64,000 nt of DNA, taken from the NCBI GenBank assembly GCA_963575745.1, contig CAUYUJ010006557.1, positions 1,045,001-1,109,000 on the forward strand. The letters are read 5' to 3'. The stretch's first letter is position 1; the number at the start of each line of letters is the position of its first letter. The DNA is from Prorocentrum cordatum. Its lineage: Eukaryota > Sar > Dinophyceae > Prorocentrales > Prorocentraceae. A program made the translations under genes and the position numbers. Below are positions 1 through 10,534 of this stretch, piece by piece. The notes beneath the pieces were generated by a model, which saw nothing but the letters and a program-made list of their open reading frames with translations, did not search any database and was not told the origin of the DNA.

Positions 1-92
1 ACGGAACGGGAACGGGAACGGAACGGGAACGGGAACGGGAACGGAACGGGAACGGGAACGAGAACGGGAACGGGAACGAGAACGGAACTATA
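1..92. repeat. GGGAAC hexamer tandem array
   Basis: Imperfect head-to-tail copies of a hexamer of the type ACGGGA/ACGGAA run from the first base to about 92. The array starts at the window edge, so its true length is unknown. It is not a known telomere repeat. Confidence 0.9.
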
Positions 93-195
93 GGGCATTC
101 TCGCCCTTTTACGGGGGTCCCCCCCGCCCATCTGAAAATCTCCCCCCCCCGCCCCCTGCCCCCCCCCCTGCACCCCCCCCCTCCCCCTCCCCCCC

Positions 196-300
196 CCTTC
201 CCTCCCCCTCGAAAACCGGGGGGGTCACTACCGGTTCGAACCCCCCCCCCCCTCGAAAACCAGAGGGGGGGTCACTACCGGTTCGAACCCCTCCCCACCC
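196..300 (-). repeat. GGTTCGAACC minisatellite, reverse-oriented units
   Basis: Two units, each with a C-rich stretch, a CTCGAAAACC stretch, GGGGGGTCACTACC and the palindrome GGTTCGAACC. The same unit appears in the opposite orientation at 915-1160, on the far side of a different minisatellite. GGTTCGAACC resembles a tRNA T-arm/B-box, but no tRNA cloverleaf is visible. Confidence 0.8.
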
Positions 301-344
301 CCCCCTCGCCGCCAGCAAACGACTCCCGGTCCCTACCACCGTCC

Positions 345-915
345 TCACCACATCCCCCATTGTTGTTCCCAGCGCCACTCACCACCACTGTCCCCACTGG
401 TTCCACCACCGCCCCTACTGTCCCCACCAGTGCCACCACCACTGTCGCACTGTCCCCACTGTCCCCACCACTGTTCCCACCACGGTTCCACTCTCCCAAC
501 TTTCTCCACGGCCCCAACCACTGCCCGACTATCCCCACTGTCCCACTGACTCCTCCGCTGTCCCACTGAGCTGTCCCACTGTTCCCACCACTGTCCCCAC
601 TGTCCCCACCACAGTCCCCACTGTACCTCTGTCCCATTGTCCCACCGCCGTCCTCGCCACCGCCTTCACCACTGTCCCCACCACCACTGTACCCTCCACT
701 GTCCTACTGTTTCCACCACATTCCACCTGTCCCCACACCACTGTCCCCACCACCACCGTCCCCACCACTGTCCCACTGTCCCCACTGTTCCCACCATTGT
801 CCTCACCATTGTCCCAACCACTACCGTCCCCACCACTGTCCCACTGTCCCCACCACTGTCTCGCTGTCCCCTCACCACTGTCCCCACCACCACCGTCCCC
901 ACCACTGTCCGCACC
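345..915. repeat. CCCCACCACTGT minisatellite
   Basis: About 570 bases of degenerate copies of a roughly 12-base unit (CCACTGTCCCCA and variants). All frames on the C-rich strand read as Thr/Val/Pro/Ser strings and no start or domain suggests a gene. It sits between oppositely oriented copies of the GGTTCGAACC minisatellite. Confidence 0.9.
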
Positions 916-1160
916 CCCCCTCGGTTTCCGAGGGGGGGGGAGGGGTTCGAACCGGCGGTAGTGACCCCCCCCCGGTTTTCGAGTTCGGGGGCCCCCGAAC
1001 CCCTCCCCCAGGGGGGGGGGGTCGAACCGGTAGTGACCCCACCCCCTTTTCATGATGAGCTGGGGGGGGGAGGGGTTCGAACCGGTAGTGACCCCCCCTG
1101 GTTTTCCAGAGGGGTGGGGGAGGGGTTCGAACCGGTAGTACCCCCCCCCGGTTTTCGGCC
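915..1160 (+). repeat. GGTTCGAACC minisatellite, forward units
   Basis: Four units of about 60 bases, each with GGGGTTCGAACCGGTAGTGA followed by a C run and a GGTTTTC stretch. This is the inverted counterpart of the array at 196-300. The unit copies differ mainly in homopolymer length. Confidence 0.85.
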
Positions 1161-1264
1161 AGCAGCGGTAGAACACGCTCTTTCGTTGTTGTTGATGCTG
1201 TTGTTGTTGGGCTTTCCTTTCTAAAAATAATCGTTGTTGACCCCCTCCGGTGCCCACGGCACTT

Positions 1265-1880
1265 TTATCGTGACTAAAGCGTTCCAGCCAGGGCTCGCAC
1301 GCTGATTGCTGTCAAATAAAGAAAATGTGGTGTCACTAGCCCCCGGTGCTCAACAACAACGTTTCCCGCCTGATGCTTCCTCACAGTGTATTCCGAAAAC
1401 GAGCTCTCGCGCGGGACCTCCTCGCAATGCATGCAAGACTCGCACTCTCGCGTGGGACTACCTCGCAGCTTATTCGGTCGCCGCGCCTTCGACACTCAAG
1501 AATCACGCTCTCGCGTTGGCCTTTTTTGCGATTCGCTTGGGACCGCGCTATCGCTCGAGACCACCCCGCGATTCATCCAGAACTCACGCTTCAGCAACCC
1601 GCCTGCTCGACCTGGCCGCCTGAGCTCGCCTTCCCGACTCGCTCGTTGGGATCTACCCGCCCGATCTGCCCGTCTGGTTCTGCGACGTATTTTCTGAGTC
1701 TGCACCCCCTCCTGCTGATCTCTATCGTGCTCCATCCTTCTCCCTCCCCTGTACATCTATCCTCTCTTCCCCTGTTTCAGGGGCTGCGCGACATGCACGT
1801 GGCAGACAAGGAAGGTATACCCCCAACGGGTGCGATCGAAGACGAAGAGGGCTCTTCCCTTCGTCATTACCCATTCCTCC
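1265..1880. other. Degraded dispersed repeat, no gene
   Basis: On the minus strand 1330-1500 resembles the repeat at 20010-20130: both contain a GTCCCxCxCGAGAG core followed by GAGGAAGxATCxxGCGGGA. Tandemly varied copies of a CTCTCGCGxGGGACxxCCTCGC motif follow to about 1570. I see no domain in any frame. Confidence 0.5.
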
Positions 1881-1884
1881 TGAC

Positions 1885-2035
1885 AACTAATTTTCCTCCT
1901 CCTCCTCATCATCATCATCGTTGTCCTCCTCCTCCCTCCTTCCCTCTCCCGCTCCTCCTCCTCATCCTCCTCCTCTTCCTCCTCCTCCTCCTCCTCCTTC
2001 ATTTATCTTCTTCCTCTCTCCTCCCTCCTCTTTAT
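1885..2035. repeat. CTC/CAT microsatellite
   Basis: Imperfect (CTC)n with a short (CAT)n stretch near 1910-1920. It is open in several frames only because trinucleotide repeats lack stops. Confidence 0.9.
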
Positions 2036-2196
2036 TCCATACCTAGGCTCTGCCTAGAAGGGTTCTCACTCGGTTTGCTTAAAGGGCCGGGCAGTGCTAA
2101 GCGCCCGGGGCGGTTCCCCCAGTTGCGCTCCCTGGGTGCCAAGCATAAGCAAAAGCAAAGGCAACAGTGAAGGCAAAAGCGAAGGCAAAGCAAAAC

Positions 2197-2375
2197 CATA
2201 GCATAGCATAGCATAGCATAGCGCAGCATAGCATAGCGCAGCAAAGCATAGCATAGCATAGCCTAGCCTAGCCTAGCCTAGCCCAGCATAGCATTGCGCA
2301 GCATAGCATAGCATAACATAGCAGAGCAGAGCAGAGCAGAGCAGAGCAGAGCATAGCGCAGCACAGCATCCACTA
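2197..2375. repeat. AGCAT pentamer array
   Basis: Tandem GCATA/AGCAT pentamers with variants AGCCT, AGCGC and AGCAG. The related sequence GGCATAGCAT occurs sparsely at 48060-48140. Confidence 0.95.
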
Positions 2376-2484
2376 TTGCTGCTGCTAAGGAGGATGGCGT
2401 TTACCGATCCTACTAATGTTTCTTTCCTAGAGGCTCCAACTCCTAGGTAGGGTCGCACTGGGATAATTTATCATCCGTCCTCAT

Positions 2485-2625
2485 TCTTCTTCATTCTTCC
2501 TCCTCTCCTCCTCCTCCTCCTTTTCCTCTTCCTCCTCCTCCTCGTCCTCCTCCGCCCTCCTCCTCCTCCCTTCCCCTCCCTCTGCCCCCTCCCTCTCCCC
2601 CTTCCTCCGCCATCGGAGTGGGTAC
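2485..2625. repeat. CTC microsatellite
   Basis: Pyrimidine-rich (CTC)n with short interruptions. The flanking bases to 2780 show nothing recognisable. Confidence 0.9.
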
Positions 2626-2782
2626 GCCAGCAGTGACGTGGAGACGCCGCGCTGGTGGGCGGGGCCCTCTCCGTCGGCGGGGTCCAGCAGCCAGGAGTGA
2701 GAGCGGCCCAGCACCCTCTGCTGGCAGGCGTCTCCGGACACTCCTCGGGAGGAGGATCTGGGGGGGGGGGAAGGACAACCGA

Positions 2783-3089
2783 GGCCTCCAAGATGGGGTG
2801 GGGTCGGAGGTGATGGGGTCGGAGGACCGCGCCGCGGTGCCGACGCAGCATCGATGTATCGACGACGTCGGCGACGCCGGCGATGCATCTAATAATTCGA
2901 TGCATCGCCGGCGTCGGCCACGCCGACAGCGTGATTAGATGCTTCGCCGCGCCGATAGCGTAATCAGATTCTAATTACGCTGTCGGCGCGGAGAAGGTCA
3001 GGCTCCACATCGCGCCGCGCATCGCCGATGCATCAGCGATGTGGCGCGATCATCCGACCCCATCTGCAGGAAGCCCCATCTGGGAGGCC
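2783..3089. mobile_element. Palindromic MITE, family A copy 1 (about 307 bp)
   Basis: The left end GGCCTCCAAGATGGGG and the right end CCCCATCTGGGAGGCC are inverted complements. Inside each end GGGGTCGGA..GATCGC/GACCGC follows. The interior is built from short palindromes such as GATGCATC and CGACGTCG. Copies at 12637-12813 and 20514-20741 share both ends. No coding capacity. Confidence 0.85.
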
Positions 3090-3600
3090 CAAAGAAAAGT
3101 CGCGGGGGGGGAGAAGGAGAAGGAGTAAGGGCAAAAGAAGGAGGGGGAGTCCCGCGAATGTAACCTGAGGGCACGGGCGGGCCGCTTTGGGCGGCGCGGG
3201 GCGCCGAGGTCGTGAGGATGCGGGGCCAGTTGCTGACCCACGTGCCCGAAATTCCTGCGTGCGTTCCTTCGAAAATCCCACCTGGGGGCTGCCTTGCCAG
3301 AACATGGGGTAGAAGTAATTCTTCTTCCCCCACCCTCCCCTCAAGCAGCCGCCGCCCTCCTCCCCTCCCCCCTGTCCGTGAAACCGCTTCCCTCGGCACC
3401 TTCGGCCGTCATCTTGGGTCGGCGCTGGCCAGTTCTTCTCTCAAGCTTGGCCTGGGCCCCAGATTCCAGAGTTTCGTCTCCCTGCTCCCCTCCCTAGAGG
3501 GCGCCAGTGTGGAGGGCGCGCCAGTGTGGAGGGCGCTGGCGCGCAGGCCTCTGTGCCCGAGGCTCGGTGGGCAGCTGGCGAGGGGCGAGCATATATCTCC
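3090..3600. other. No recognisable gene
   Basis: Mixed G/C-rich sequence without domains. A short tandem repeat of GTGTGGAGGGCGC lies near 3508-3540. Confidence 0.5.
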
Positions 3601-3900
3601 TCCTCCTCGTTCCTCCTCGTTCCTCGCTCCTCCTCCTCCTCCTCCTCCTCCTCCTCCTCCTCCTCCTTCCCCTTGCCTTCCCTGCCTTCCCTGCCTTCCC
3701 TCCCCCTCTTCTCCCATCGCTCCACCGCGGCCTGTCGCACCTCCCCTCCCCTCCCTGCCGTCCGTGCCCCTCCTCTCCCAGCCCCTCCTTCACCTTCCTG
3801 TTCCTACCCAGCCCTGCCCTGGCCTGGCACGCCGCTCCTTCCCTCGCCGCCCCTGCGCTTCACCATCCCCTCGTGCCTCGTTTGCTTCACACCTCCCCCC
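3600..3900. repeat. CTC microsatellite and pyrimidine-rich tail
   Basis: A clean (CTC)n tract at about 3628-3668, then low-complexity CCTTCCCTGCC-type sequence to about 3900. Confidence 0.9.
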
Positions 3901-5660
3901 CCGCTTGCCCCACGACTCCCTCTGGCCCAAACTTGAGGGCTAGAAGGTCTGGGGGCGCGTCTTACAGTCGGGAGCGGCCAAGAGGGGGGTGTCCAAGAGG
4001 GGGGGGTGCAAATCATGGCCAGCGGCATGTGCGCGGCCCAGCGGGGGGGCCTGGACCGTATTGAAATAAGCAGAGGCGCCATGAAGTCTGGGGAAATATC
4101 ATGCCCCCCGCCATGATATGCACACACCCCTAGTCATCACCCCCCTCTTGTCCGCCCCCGATACAGGGCGGACGGCGCTCCTAAGCGTACCTCTCGTCGG
4201 GGCGGCGGTCGCCCTCCCCAAACTCCAAGCCAGTCGCCGCTCGCGGAGCTCGGAGGGACCCCCCACACAAGCCGGCGCTGGAGATTTCTGCCCCTCCTCC
4301 TGCTATTTTTTCGAGAGGGACAAAGCTCCACGAAGCTACCCTGGGACCCAAGTGCACAAGAAGAGGCATGCAACTAATTTGCGCGATACTCATTCACTCT
4401 CTTGAACCACCGGACTGCCTGCTATTCACACGCTCCTCTCCGCCATCCCCCCACAGCGACGAGTCGGGAAGAGCAGGTGGCCGAAGGCAGATGCCCCTCT
4501 CTGCTCGCGGGGGAGAACATGTGATGTCATCGTGCGGTCATTCAAAGCGCCAAATACGGAACGAAGGGGCTTTCCTGCCCACGGCCACGAATAGTTGTTT
4601 TTCCACAGGCAAGGCCCGTTCAGGTCAGCGAAAAAAGTGAAGTGCCCGTCTCGGAGGTGGCGTGGCGCAGGCGGCGGGCGGCGAACGACTTGTAATGTCT
4701 TGAGCAAGGCCTTCGTCGCGCACATGCTGGCTCGACCCTTCGGCCAAACCTTGCACGGGCTCGTCATATTGGTGTTACAGTGGTTCTGGGCCGTGGCGCC
4801 AAAGGATCAGCAGACGTGTTTCTCGGCGCCAATGGCCCAACAGGCCACATATGTGGCGTGGCTGAACTTACCCTTCATGACTGGGTTCCTCTTGCCAGAT
4901 CGGGATGCGTTGCTTCTGCACTCCCCGGTTTGGGGTCAGCACTGGAATTGGCCAGCCACCAATTCGACACCACGCCCTCTGCTTCCCTATGGTTCGCTTG
5001 CGTCGCAGGCGCCGCCATCATCCTGCATGTCCACCCAGTTGGTGTGACGACGCCTTGACCAGCTCCTCGAAAGCAGGTGGTCTCGTACGACTTGCCACTC
5101 GTCTAGATTTTGCGGCAGCCTTCTCCTCCCACGCCGTCGGCTTGCAGATTGCGAAGAGATCGAAGTGGGCCTGTGTGATCCCCTGGCGGGCGCACGACGC
5201 CGTTGCTCTCTGGTATCTGGTGACGGTCTGCGGCTTTGCCTGCAAACATGTCAGCCATGCGGCTCCCGACCGGACCTCCATGGGGACGTCGCGCCTCCCC
5301 GCCTCCTCGATGTGCATGTGGCGCTCGGTGGTGGCTCGCCTGGACGTCACCTACTTACGCCTCCTTCGTCCAAGGCATGGTCGATCCGCGCCCACGGATC
5401 TCCACGCCCACGTCGGTAGATCACCACTTTGCGACTCGTGCCGGCACGTCACCTCTACAGGATCCCTGAGCGGGTCCAATATACAACCGGTCCTGTCGTA
5501 GCCTCCAGCGCGTGCCCAAATGACCAGATCTACGCTCTATTGCCGTCCTGTCGTCTGCCGTGGGCAAGGCCAGAGCTCAGATGCCTCGGCGGTGCTGACC
5601 CACTGGTCGGGGACCAACCCCATGGGCGCCCAGCCCCAGCCGCACCTCCTGTAATGGGCG
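3900..5660. other. Mixed-composition stretch, no confident gene
   Basis: Less repetitive than its surroundings. Several frames of 90-200 residues are open on both strands (for example + 4905-5501 and - 5018-5350), but none carries a motif I recognise and they overlap one another in conflicting frames. Codon-like structure cannot be separated from high GC by eye. Confidence 0.35.
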
Positions 5661-5665
5661 TCTAC

Positions 5666-5667
<2 letters not shown>

Positions 5668-5699
<32 letters not shown>

Positions 5700-5702
5700 C
5701 AT
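5668..5702. repeat. CTG trinucleotide repeat
   Basis: About ten GCT/CTG units. Read on the minus strand it would give a Gln run. Confidence 0.95.
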
Positions 5703-5704
5703 CC

Positions 5705-6340
5705 GCTGCTGTCGCTGCATATCTTGAGGTGTCCTCCATCAACTGATCCGCTCTTTGCCAGCCGCTATTGGCTCCTTCTGGTGCTCTGTTCTCCACGAAA
5801 AATGCCGCGGTCACTCCCGCGCGCGCAAGACCCTCAGACGACGTGGAAATTGTTTGCGACCGCACACTCTGCACGTGCAGGCCCCAAATGTTTCGTGCCG
5901 TCGTCGTCGTGGCCACACTACCGCGCACGCCGCCGTCAGAAAACATTGAAAACCTGGTCCTCGCAGTTGTTCCTCCGCTTCCTGAGGCGGCAACACAGGT
6001 CGTAGATGTCCGCCCATTGTTTCAGGCCCGCTCCGCTGTGGTGTCGACTCGCCAGCCTCCGCAGCCGACGGCTCCCACCTTGGCGATGGCGCGGAGTTCC
6101 CGTCAACGTCCCCAGGTCGTAGAGGCCATCCTCCTCATTCAGCACTCTCCCGGCAGGCGGCCTTGGGCACATCCCACCCGATCTCTCAGCGCCGCGCGGC
6201 GGCCGTCGCGCCGATGCTGTGGCGGGTGGCCCGGCGGCGGACGGTCTTTGGCGAGGCCCTCTGGGCCCCTGCTCTCAGGTCAGGCCTGGCAGCCCCTCGA
6301 TCGAGCCACGACTGCGTCTGTGCCCTCGTGGCCCTAGACG
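5705..6340. other. No confident gene
   Basis: Mixed sequence. A minus-strand frame at 5811-6017 contains CTCRVCG, a possible half of a zinc-binding site, but nothing supports it further. Confidence 0.3.
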
Positions 6341-6526
6341 TACTCCAGATTTCGTCATAAAAGGGAGGGGGTCTGGACCCTCCAAGACAAGCCATTTCAG
6401 GCCTCCCCCGTGGGAGAACCCTCCAAAACATCGTCCCCAGACCCCCCCAGGCCCTCCAAGATAGCCTGGAAGAGACCCCCCCCCCTCGAAATCAGACCCC
6501 CCTCCCTTTCCTACGAAATCTGGAGG
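6341..6526 (-). mobile_element. MITE, family C copy 1
   Basis: Bounded by TACTCCAGATTTCGT and CTACGAAATCTGGAGG. The interior contains CCAAGACAAGCCATTTCAGG and AACCCTCCAAAACATCGTC. It is inverted relative to copies at 7068-7254 and 41531-41715. Confidence 0.85.
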
Positions 6527-7067
6527 CAGGCGCCGGAGCCACCGCAGAGAGGCTGAGGACGGCGATGGCGAGGAGGCAGGCGGAGGAGGAGGAGGGGGAG
6601 GAGGGGGAGGGGGAGGGGGAGGGGGAGGAGGAGGAGGAGGAGGAGGAGGAGGAGGAGGAGGAGGAGGAGGAGGAGGAGGAGGAGGAGCATGTGCCCAGGG
6701 CCTCGGGCGGCTGTGGCGTCAAGGCGTACGAAATCTGGAGTATCCCAGGGTCGGCTCCCGGCGCGTCGCAGGCCACGGGCGCCGCGGCGACGCGTGCCCA
6801 GCAAAGCTCGGCCGGCGACGCGCCGCAGGCCTCGACGCCGCAGCCGCCCGAGGCCCTGGGCACCCTGCTCCGGCGCCTGCCTCCTCCTCCCTCCTCCTCC
6901 TCCTCCCTCCTCCTCTCCTCCTCCTCCTCCTCCTCCTCCTCCTCCTCCTCCTCCTCCTCCTCCCTCCCCCCCCTCCCCCTCCTCCCCCTCCTCCCCCTCC
7001 TCCTCCTCCTCCGCCTGCCTCCTCGCCATCGCCGTCCTCAGCCTCTCTGCGATGGCTCCGGCGCCTG

Positions 7068-7254
7068 CCTCCAGATTTCGTAGGAAAGGGAGGGGGGTCT
7101 GATTTCGAGGAGGGGGGGTCTCTTCCAGGCTATCTTGGAGGGCCTGGGGGGGTCTGGGGACGATGTGTTGGAGGGTTCTCCCACGGGGGAGGTCTGAAAT
7201 GGCTTGTCTTGGAGGGTCCAGACCCCCTCCCTTTTACGACGAAATCTGGAGTAC
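7068..7254 (+). mobile_element. MITE, family C copy 2
   Basis: Same element as 6341-6526 in opposite orientation, ending in ACGAAATCTGGAGTAC. Together the two copies form the outer arms of the palindrome. Confidence 0.85.
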
Positions 7255-8540
7255 CTCCTCGCCATCGCCGTCCTCAACCTCTCTGCGATGGCACCGAACC
7301 GCTTGTGGGCCGACGCCTGGCAAGCAATGCGGGCGGGCCGTCGCGCACGTGTCCTGCGAGCTCTGCCGTTGCCACGAACGACATGCTCAATGAAAATGTC
7401 GCCAGCGCCTGGGAGGCAGCGTCATGTTGAATCAAAGATGTGGCCCACGCACAGGCCAGGGCACTATTCCGAGGCAAGCGTGCCGCCAGAATGCAGGTGT
7501 CACCGTGGTCCTGGTGACACTAGGTGGGTCGTTCACGTTAGGGGAGGGGTTGTAGAAGGACCAGCCAGAAAACCAGAGCCCCTCCTGAGCCTGGAGTGGT
7601 CCTCGTTTCAACGTCTTGACTTCATCTCTGCCGTACGCCGAGACCCCCTCAACATGAAAAGACACTTTTCCTGCACTGGCCGATTGACGTCACTGCAGCG
7701 AAAACTAAGGCGGAGCACGCGAAAGGTCAATTCCACATGACGTTGAAGAGATAACCCCGCACCGCCCGGCAAAATTTAGAAGACGACGACGAGGAGGACA
7801 ACACGAGCACAGAGTGGAAAATGAACGACGAGGCGACACGGGAGGAGACACTTAGGGCTGCCAGGGCAGCAAAGCGGACGACGACTAGGGCGACTAGGGC
7901 GACGACGACCCTGGCGTAAAGGTCAGGCGGGAGGACCCGTCGGTCGTGCAGCTGACATCGTCATCCGTGAAAGAGACCTTGCTGGCTCCCAAACGTCGTG
8001 CAGCTGACCAGGCCGACCTCGTCATCCGTGCACGGAACGCTTTCGATGAGACTGCTCTGCAGCATAAACATGCAGGCACACACTCACGCAATTGCCCCAG
8101 CTAGCGCCGCCGCCAGGACGAGGGGGAGTAGCAGGGCCAGAATGAGGAGCGGCAGGACGAGCAGGAGGTTGACGAGGAAAAGGATGCGGAAGATGCGAAG
8201 GAAGAGCAACAACGGCACAGGACGAGGGTGGTCAGGACGAAAAGGCGGGAACGAGCAGCGAAGAGCGACGAGCCAGGAGCCATGAAAAGCGAGGAGGAGG
8301 AGGAGGAGGAGGAGGCCGACGACGAAGAGGCCAGAAACGAACCACCCTCAGGATCAGCATCCCTACAGGCGTAGCTCTGCAGGAAACGCCCCTGCGGAAG
8401 CAATCGAGCAGGGGAGGACGGCTCGGGAAACGCCAGCCATGGAGGTCGGGGAGGCTTCCCCCCTGGAGCAGCGAGGAGGCACGGGGAGGAACGGGAGCAG
8501 GACTTTGAACAGGAGAATGCGGAAGAGCGGGTTGGTGATT
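7255..8540. other. No confident gene
   Basis: Purine-rich GACGAC/GAGGAG stretches (7780-8330) and mixed sequence. A short in-frame stretch on + (7897-8101) reads plausibly as protein but follows a stop and has no start or domain. GTCGTGCAGCTGAC with a nearby TCGTCATCCGTG occurs twice (7941-7971 and 7995-8030), a small tandem duplication. Confidence 0.35.
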
Positions 8541-8544
8541 GGTG

Positions 8545-8582
8545 ACACTCGCTCACTCACTCACTCGCTCACTCACTCACAA
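8545..8582. repeat. CTCACTCA/CTCACTCG octamer repeat
   Basis: Tetramer-based CTCA/CTCG tandem repeat, followed at 8650-8697 by a short GAGGAG tract. Confidence 0.9.
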
Positions 8583-8699
8583 GCCATACGCCGTCCCAAG
8601 CCGCGACGCGAAACGGAGGGTGAAACGCTGCGCCGGCCATGGATCAAGATGAGGAGGAAGAGGAGGAGGAGGTGGAGAAGGAGGAGGAGGGGGGGTGAT

Positions 8700-9165
8700 T
8701 GGTGACGGTGGTAATGAGCCGAGGTGGGGGCAGTGACGGCCAGAGGTGTGAGGGAGAAAAAAAAGGATGCGGGGGGTTCTGAGGGTGCGGGATGGGCGCG
8801 GACGAGCCGGGAGGAAGATGAGAATGCTAGGCGGCGCGCCCGGGGGAGAATGGGGAAGGGGCGGGCCTTCTCGGAAGGCTCGGAAGTCCCCTGGCCTTCT
8901 GAGAAGCTTTCTAAGCCTTCCCCGAACATGCAGCAAAACTTCCCAGAAGGCGTGAGGACTTCTGAGAAATCCCGCCGCCTTCTGAGAAGGTCTTCTCTTT
9001 CTCATTTTCCCCCCTCGCTCGCCGCCGAATTGCGGGGGTGACAAAGAAGAGGATGACGAAGACCAAGACCGGCAAGGGACTACGAGATGCGAGGCACACG
9101 GAGCGGAACGGATCGCGACGAAGCAGAGGATCGGTGCGGACGAAAGTGGGGATAGCATCAGGGGG
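8700..9165. other. No gene; CTTCTGAGAAG hairpin-rich stretch
   Basis: Between 8870 and 8990 CTTCTGAGAA or GGAAGGCT motifs recur as short inverted repeats. No coding signal. Confidence 0.4.
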
Positions 9166-9169
9166 AATA

Positions 9170-9412
9170 GGTTGAGTAGGAACCGACCATCCCGACAATC
9201 CTATAGGACTAAGAACCCCAAAAGGTTCTAATAACAAAAACCATGTTCTTAGAACATCAACCCGATGTACTAAAGAACATCAACCCGATGTACTAAAACA
9301 AAACAGTCTTAGCCAGAAATGTTCTAAGAGCATCTCGTGCAAAGCACAAAAGGTTCTTAGAACATTCTGTGGTGGGCTAAGCAGGCGAGCCAAGACGCTT
9401 CGCCACAGCTTG
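9170..9412. mobile_element. Dispersed repeat, family G copy 1
   Basis: About 240 bp with GTTCTTAGAACAT near 9245 and GGTTCTTAGAACATT near 9350 and a direct repeat AACATCAACCCGATGTACTA. The same order of motifs is found at 41233-41482, ending in GACGCTTCGCCAC. Confidence 0.8.
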
Positions 9413-9664
9413 AATGGGGAATCTGACTTTCCCTGGCCCTGGCCCTGGCTCCAGCCGCGGCCCCAGTCCAAGCCCCAACAGAGTCCAAGAGGCTCCCAAG
9501 AGAGCCCCAAGAAAGGCTCCAGAGCGTCAGCGTCGTCGTCGTCGCCGCTGCCGCCGCCGCCGTCGTCGTCGCCGTCCCCCTTCAGGGTCGGCGGCACTGG
9601 CCGCTAGGCCTTCCTAATAGGGAATCTGACTCTCCTGGACGCCGGGGGGAACTCCTGATATTTG

Positions 9665-9960
9665 AAGGGGCCCTGGGACACACAAATTAATGAACACAAC
9701 TAACCGGATCCCCCACATGTTCATTTACTTTTAGGGTTTTTTGTCTTCCCCCCCCCCACACACATTTTCCTACATTTTCTGGGGGCTTTTCCATCCAACC
9801 GACCTACTTCGCAGCCACCGGAATTTCCTTCAGCACAGCCAACTGCAGCTCCAACCACTCAGCCCTCCAGAGATTGTCTTCCTCGCGAACAATTGAGTGC
9901 CAGCGTCCAACTCAAGATATGTGCCAGTCCTCGTGCCTGTGTGCCTTCTTCCCCCCCTGG
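9665..9960 (+). mobile_element. hAT-like MITE, family B, 5' fragment
   Basis: Starts AAGGGGCCCTGGGACACACA like the complete copies at 33992, 39318, 12403 and 20817, then follows the TTTTCTG.. and TGTCTTCC.. segments. It diverges or carries an insertion after about 9795, and the 3' end is unclear. Confidence 0.55.
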
Positions 9961-9974
9961 CACTCCCCGTACTC

Positions 9975-10093
9975 AGATGTTCTGGGCTTCTGCCTTCCCC
10001 CCCCCCTTCCCACACTTTCCCCCACCCTCTGGGGAACCGCCGATTCACTGTGCCTGTTGTTTTTTGTTCTCTCCCCCTCCCGGCAATCCTCGG
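9975..10093 (+). mobile_element. hAT-like MITE, family B, 3' fragment
   Basis: Matches the 3' half of family B: TTCTGGGCTTCTGCCTTCC, then CTCTGGGGAACCGCCGATTC and TGTGCCTGTTG, then a T-rich stretch and CTCCCCCTCCCG. Confidence 0.5.
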
Positions 10094-10124
10094 GAGGGGT
10101 GCGCCCGGCGGCGGGGCCGCCACA

Positions 10125-10345
10125 CCCGCTGCGCGCGGCGGGCTTCGCGGGGGCCCCCCTCCCCGGGGGGGGGGGCGCCGGGGGAGGACCGGCTCAGGCG
10201 GAGGGGGGGGGGGAAAGGCGCGCAGGCGCGGCTTGGCGCTTGGCCCCCCTCCCCGGGGGGGGGCGCCAGGGGAGGACCGGCTCAGGCGGGGGGAGGGGGG
10301 CGGGGGGGGGGGAAAGGCGCGCAGGCGTGGCTTGGCGGTGCTCCA
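10125..10345. repeat. G/C-rich tandem duplication, unit near 90 bp
   Basis: Two copies of a unit with GAGGACCGGCTCAGGCGG followed by a G run, AAAGGCGCGCAGGCG and TGGCTTGGCG. Minor differences lie in the G-run lengths. Confidence 0.85.
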
Positions 10346-10374
10346 CGGACTTGGCGCGCGGCCGCCGACTTTGG

Positions 10375-10526
10375 GTCGGGCGTGTTCGCCTACAGGCGGA
10401 CGTTGGACGGAAAATCAGACATGCCCCAAACATGCCCCCCAGATCGTCAACAGTGGTCAAGAAGTCGTCCCCAGACTACTTCTTGACTGTTCTGGAATGT
10501 TCCCCCCGTAGAGGGACAGGCCCGAC
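10375..10526. mobile_element. TTAA-type MITE, family F copy 1 (152 bp)
   Basis: Ends GTCGGGC and GCCCGAC, with an inner end GTAGAGGGACAGG. It is followed by TTAA (10527-10530) and preceded by TTGG. Length and ends match copies at 34631-34780 and 48999-49150. Confidence 0.8.
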
Positions 10527-10534
10527 TTAACGCC

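Larger units (their letters stand above)
6341..7254. repeat. 914-bp imperfect palindrome
   Basis: The left half (6341 to about 6790) is repeated as its reverse complement in the right half (about 6805 to 7254), centred near 6797. Outermost are inverted copies of the family C element. Inside these lie GCAGAGAGGCTGAGGACGG and its complement, then a GGA tract (6587-6690) mirrored by a CTC tract (6888-7015), then GTGCCCAGGGCCTCGGGCGG mirrored near 6840-6868. Opposite-strand frames of equal length (6565-7083 and 6511-7029) follow from this symmetry and are not genes. Confidence 0.9.

Noticed and set aside
1-92. Possible telomere at the window start
   Set aside because: The unit is GGGAAC, not the TTTAGGG-type repeat expected for dinoflagellates, and it simply begins at the window edge.
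200-1150. tRNA genes suggested by GGTTCGAACC
   Set aside because: No acceptor stem, D-arm or anticodon arm can be built around any of the six copies.
4595-5047. + frame with a hydrophobic stretch (LVILVLQWFWAVA), possible membrane protein
   Set aside because: Single stretch, no family, and conflicting open frames on both strands.
5018-5350. Minus-strand frame with QTVTRYQRATASC, possibly a tyrosine-recombinase N-terminal domain
   Set aside because: Only a short motif is suggestive, no catalytic R..H..R..Y follows in any frame, and overlapping + frames are equally long.
6511-7083. Two 172-residue proteins of similar sequence on opposite strands
   Set aside because: They are mirror images caused by the palindrome centred at 6797, not a duplicated gene.
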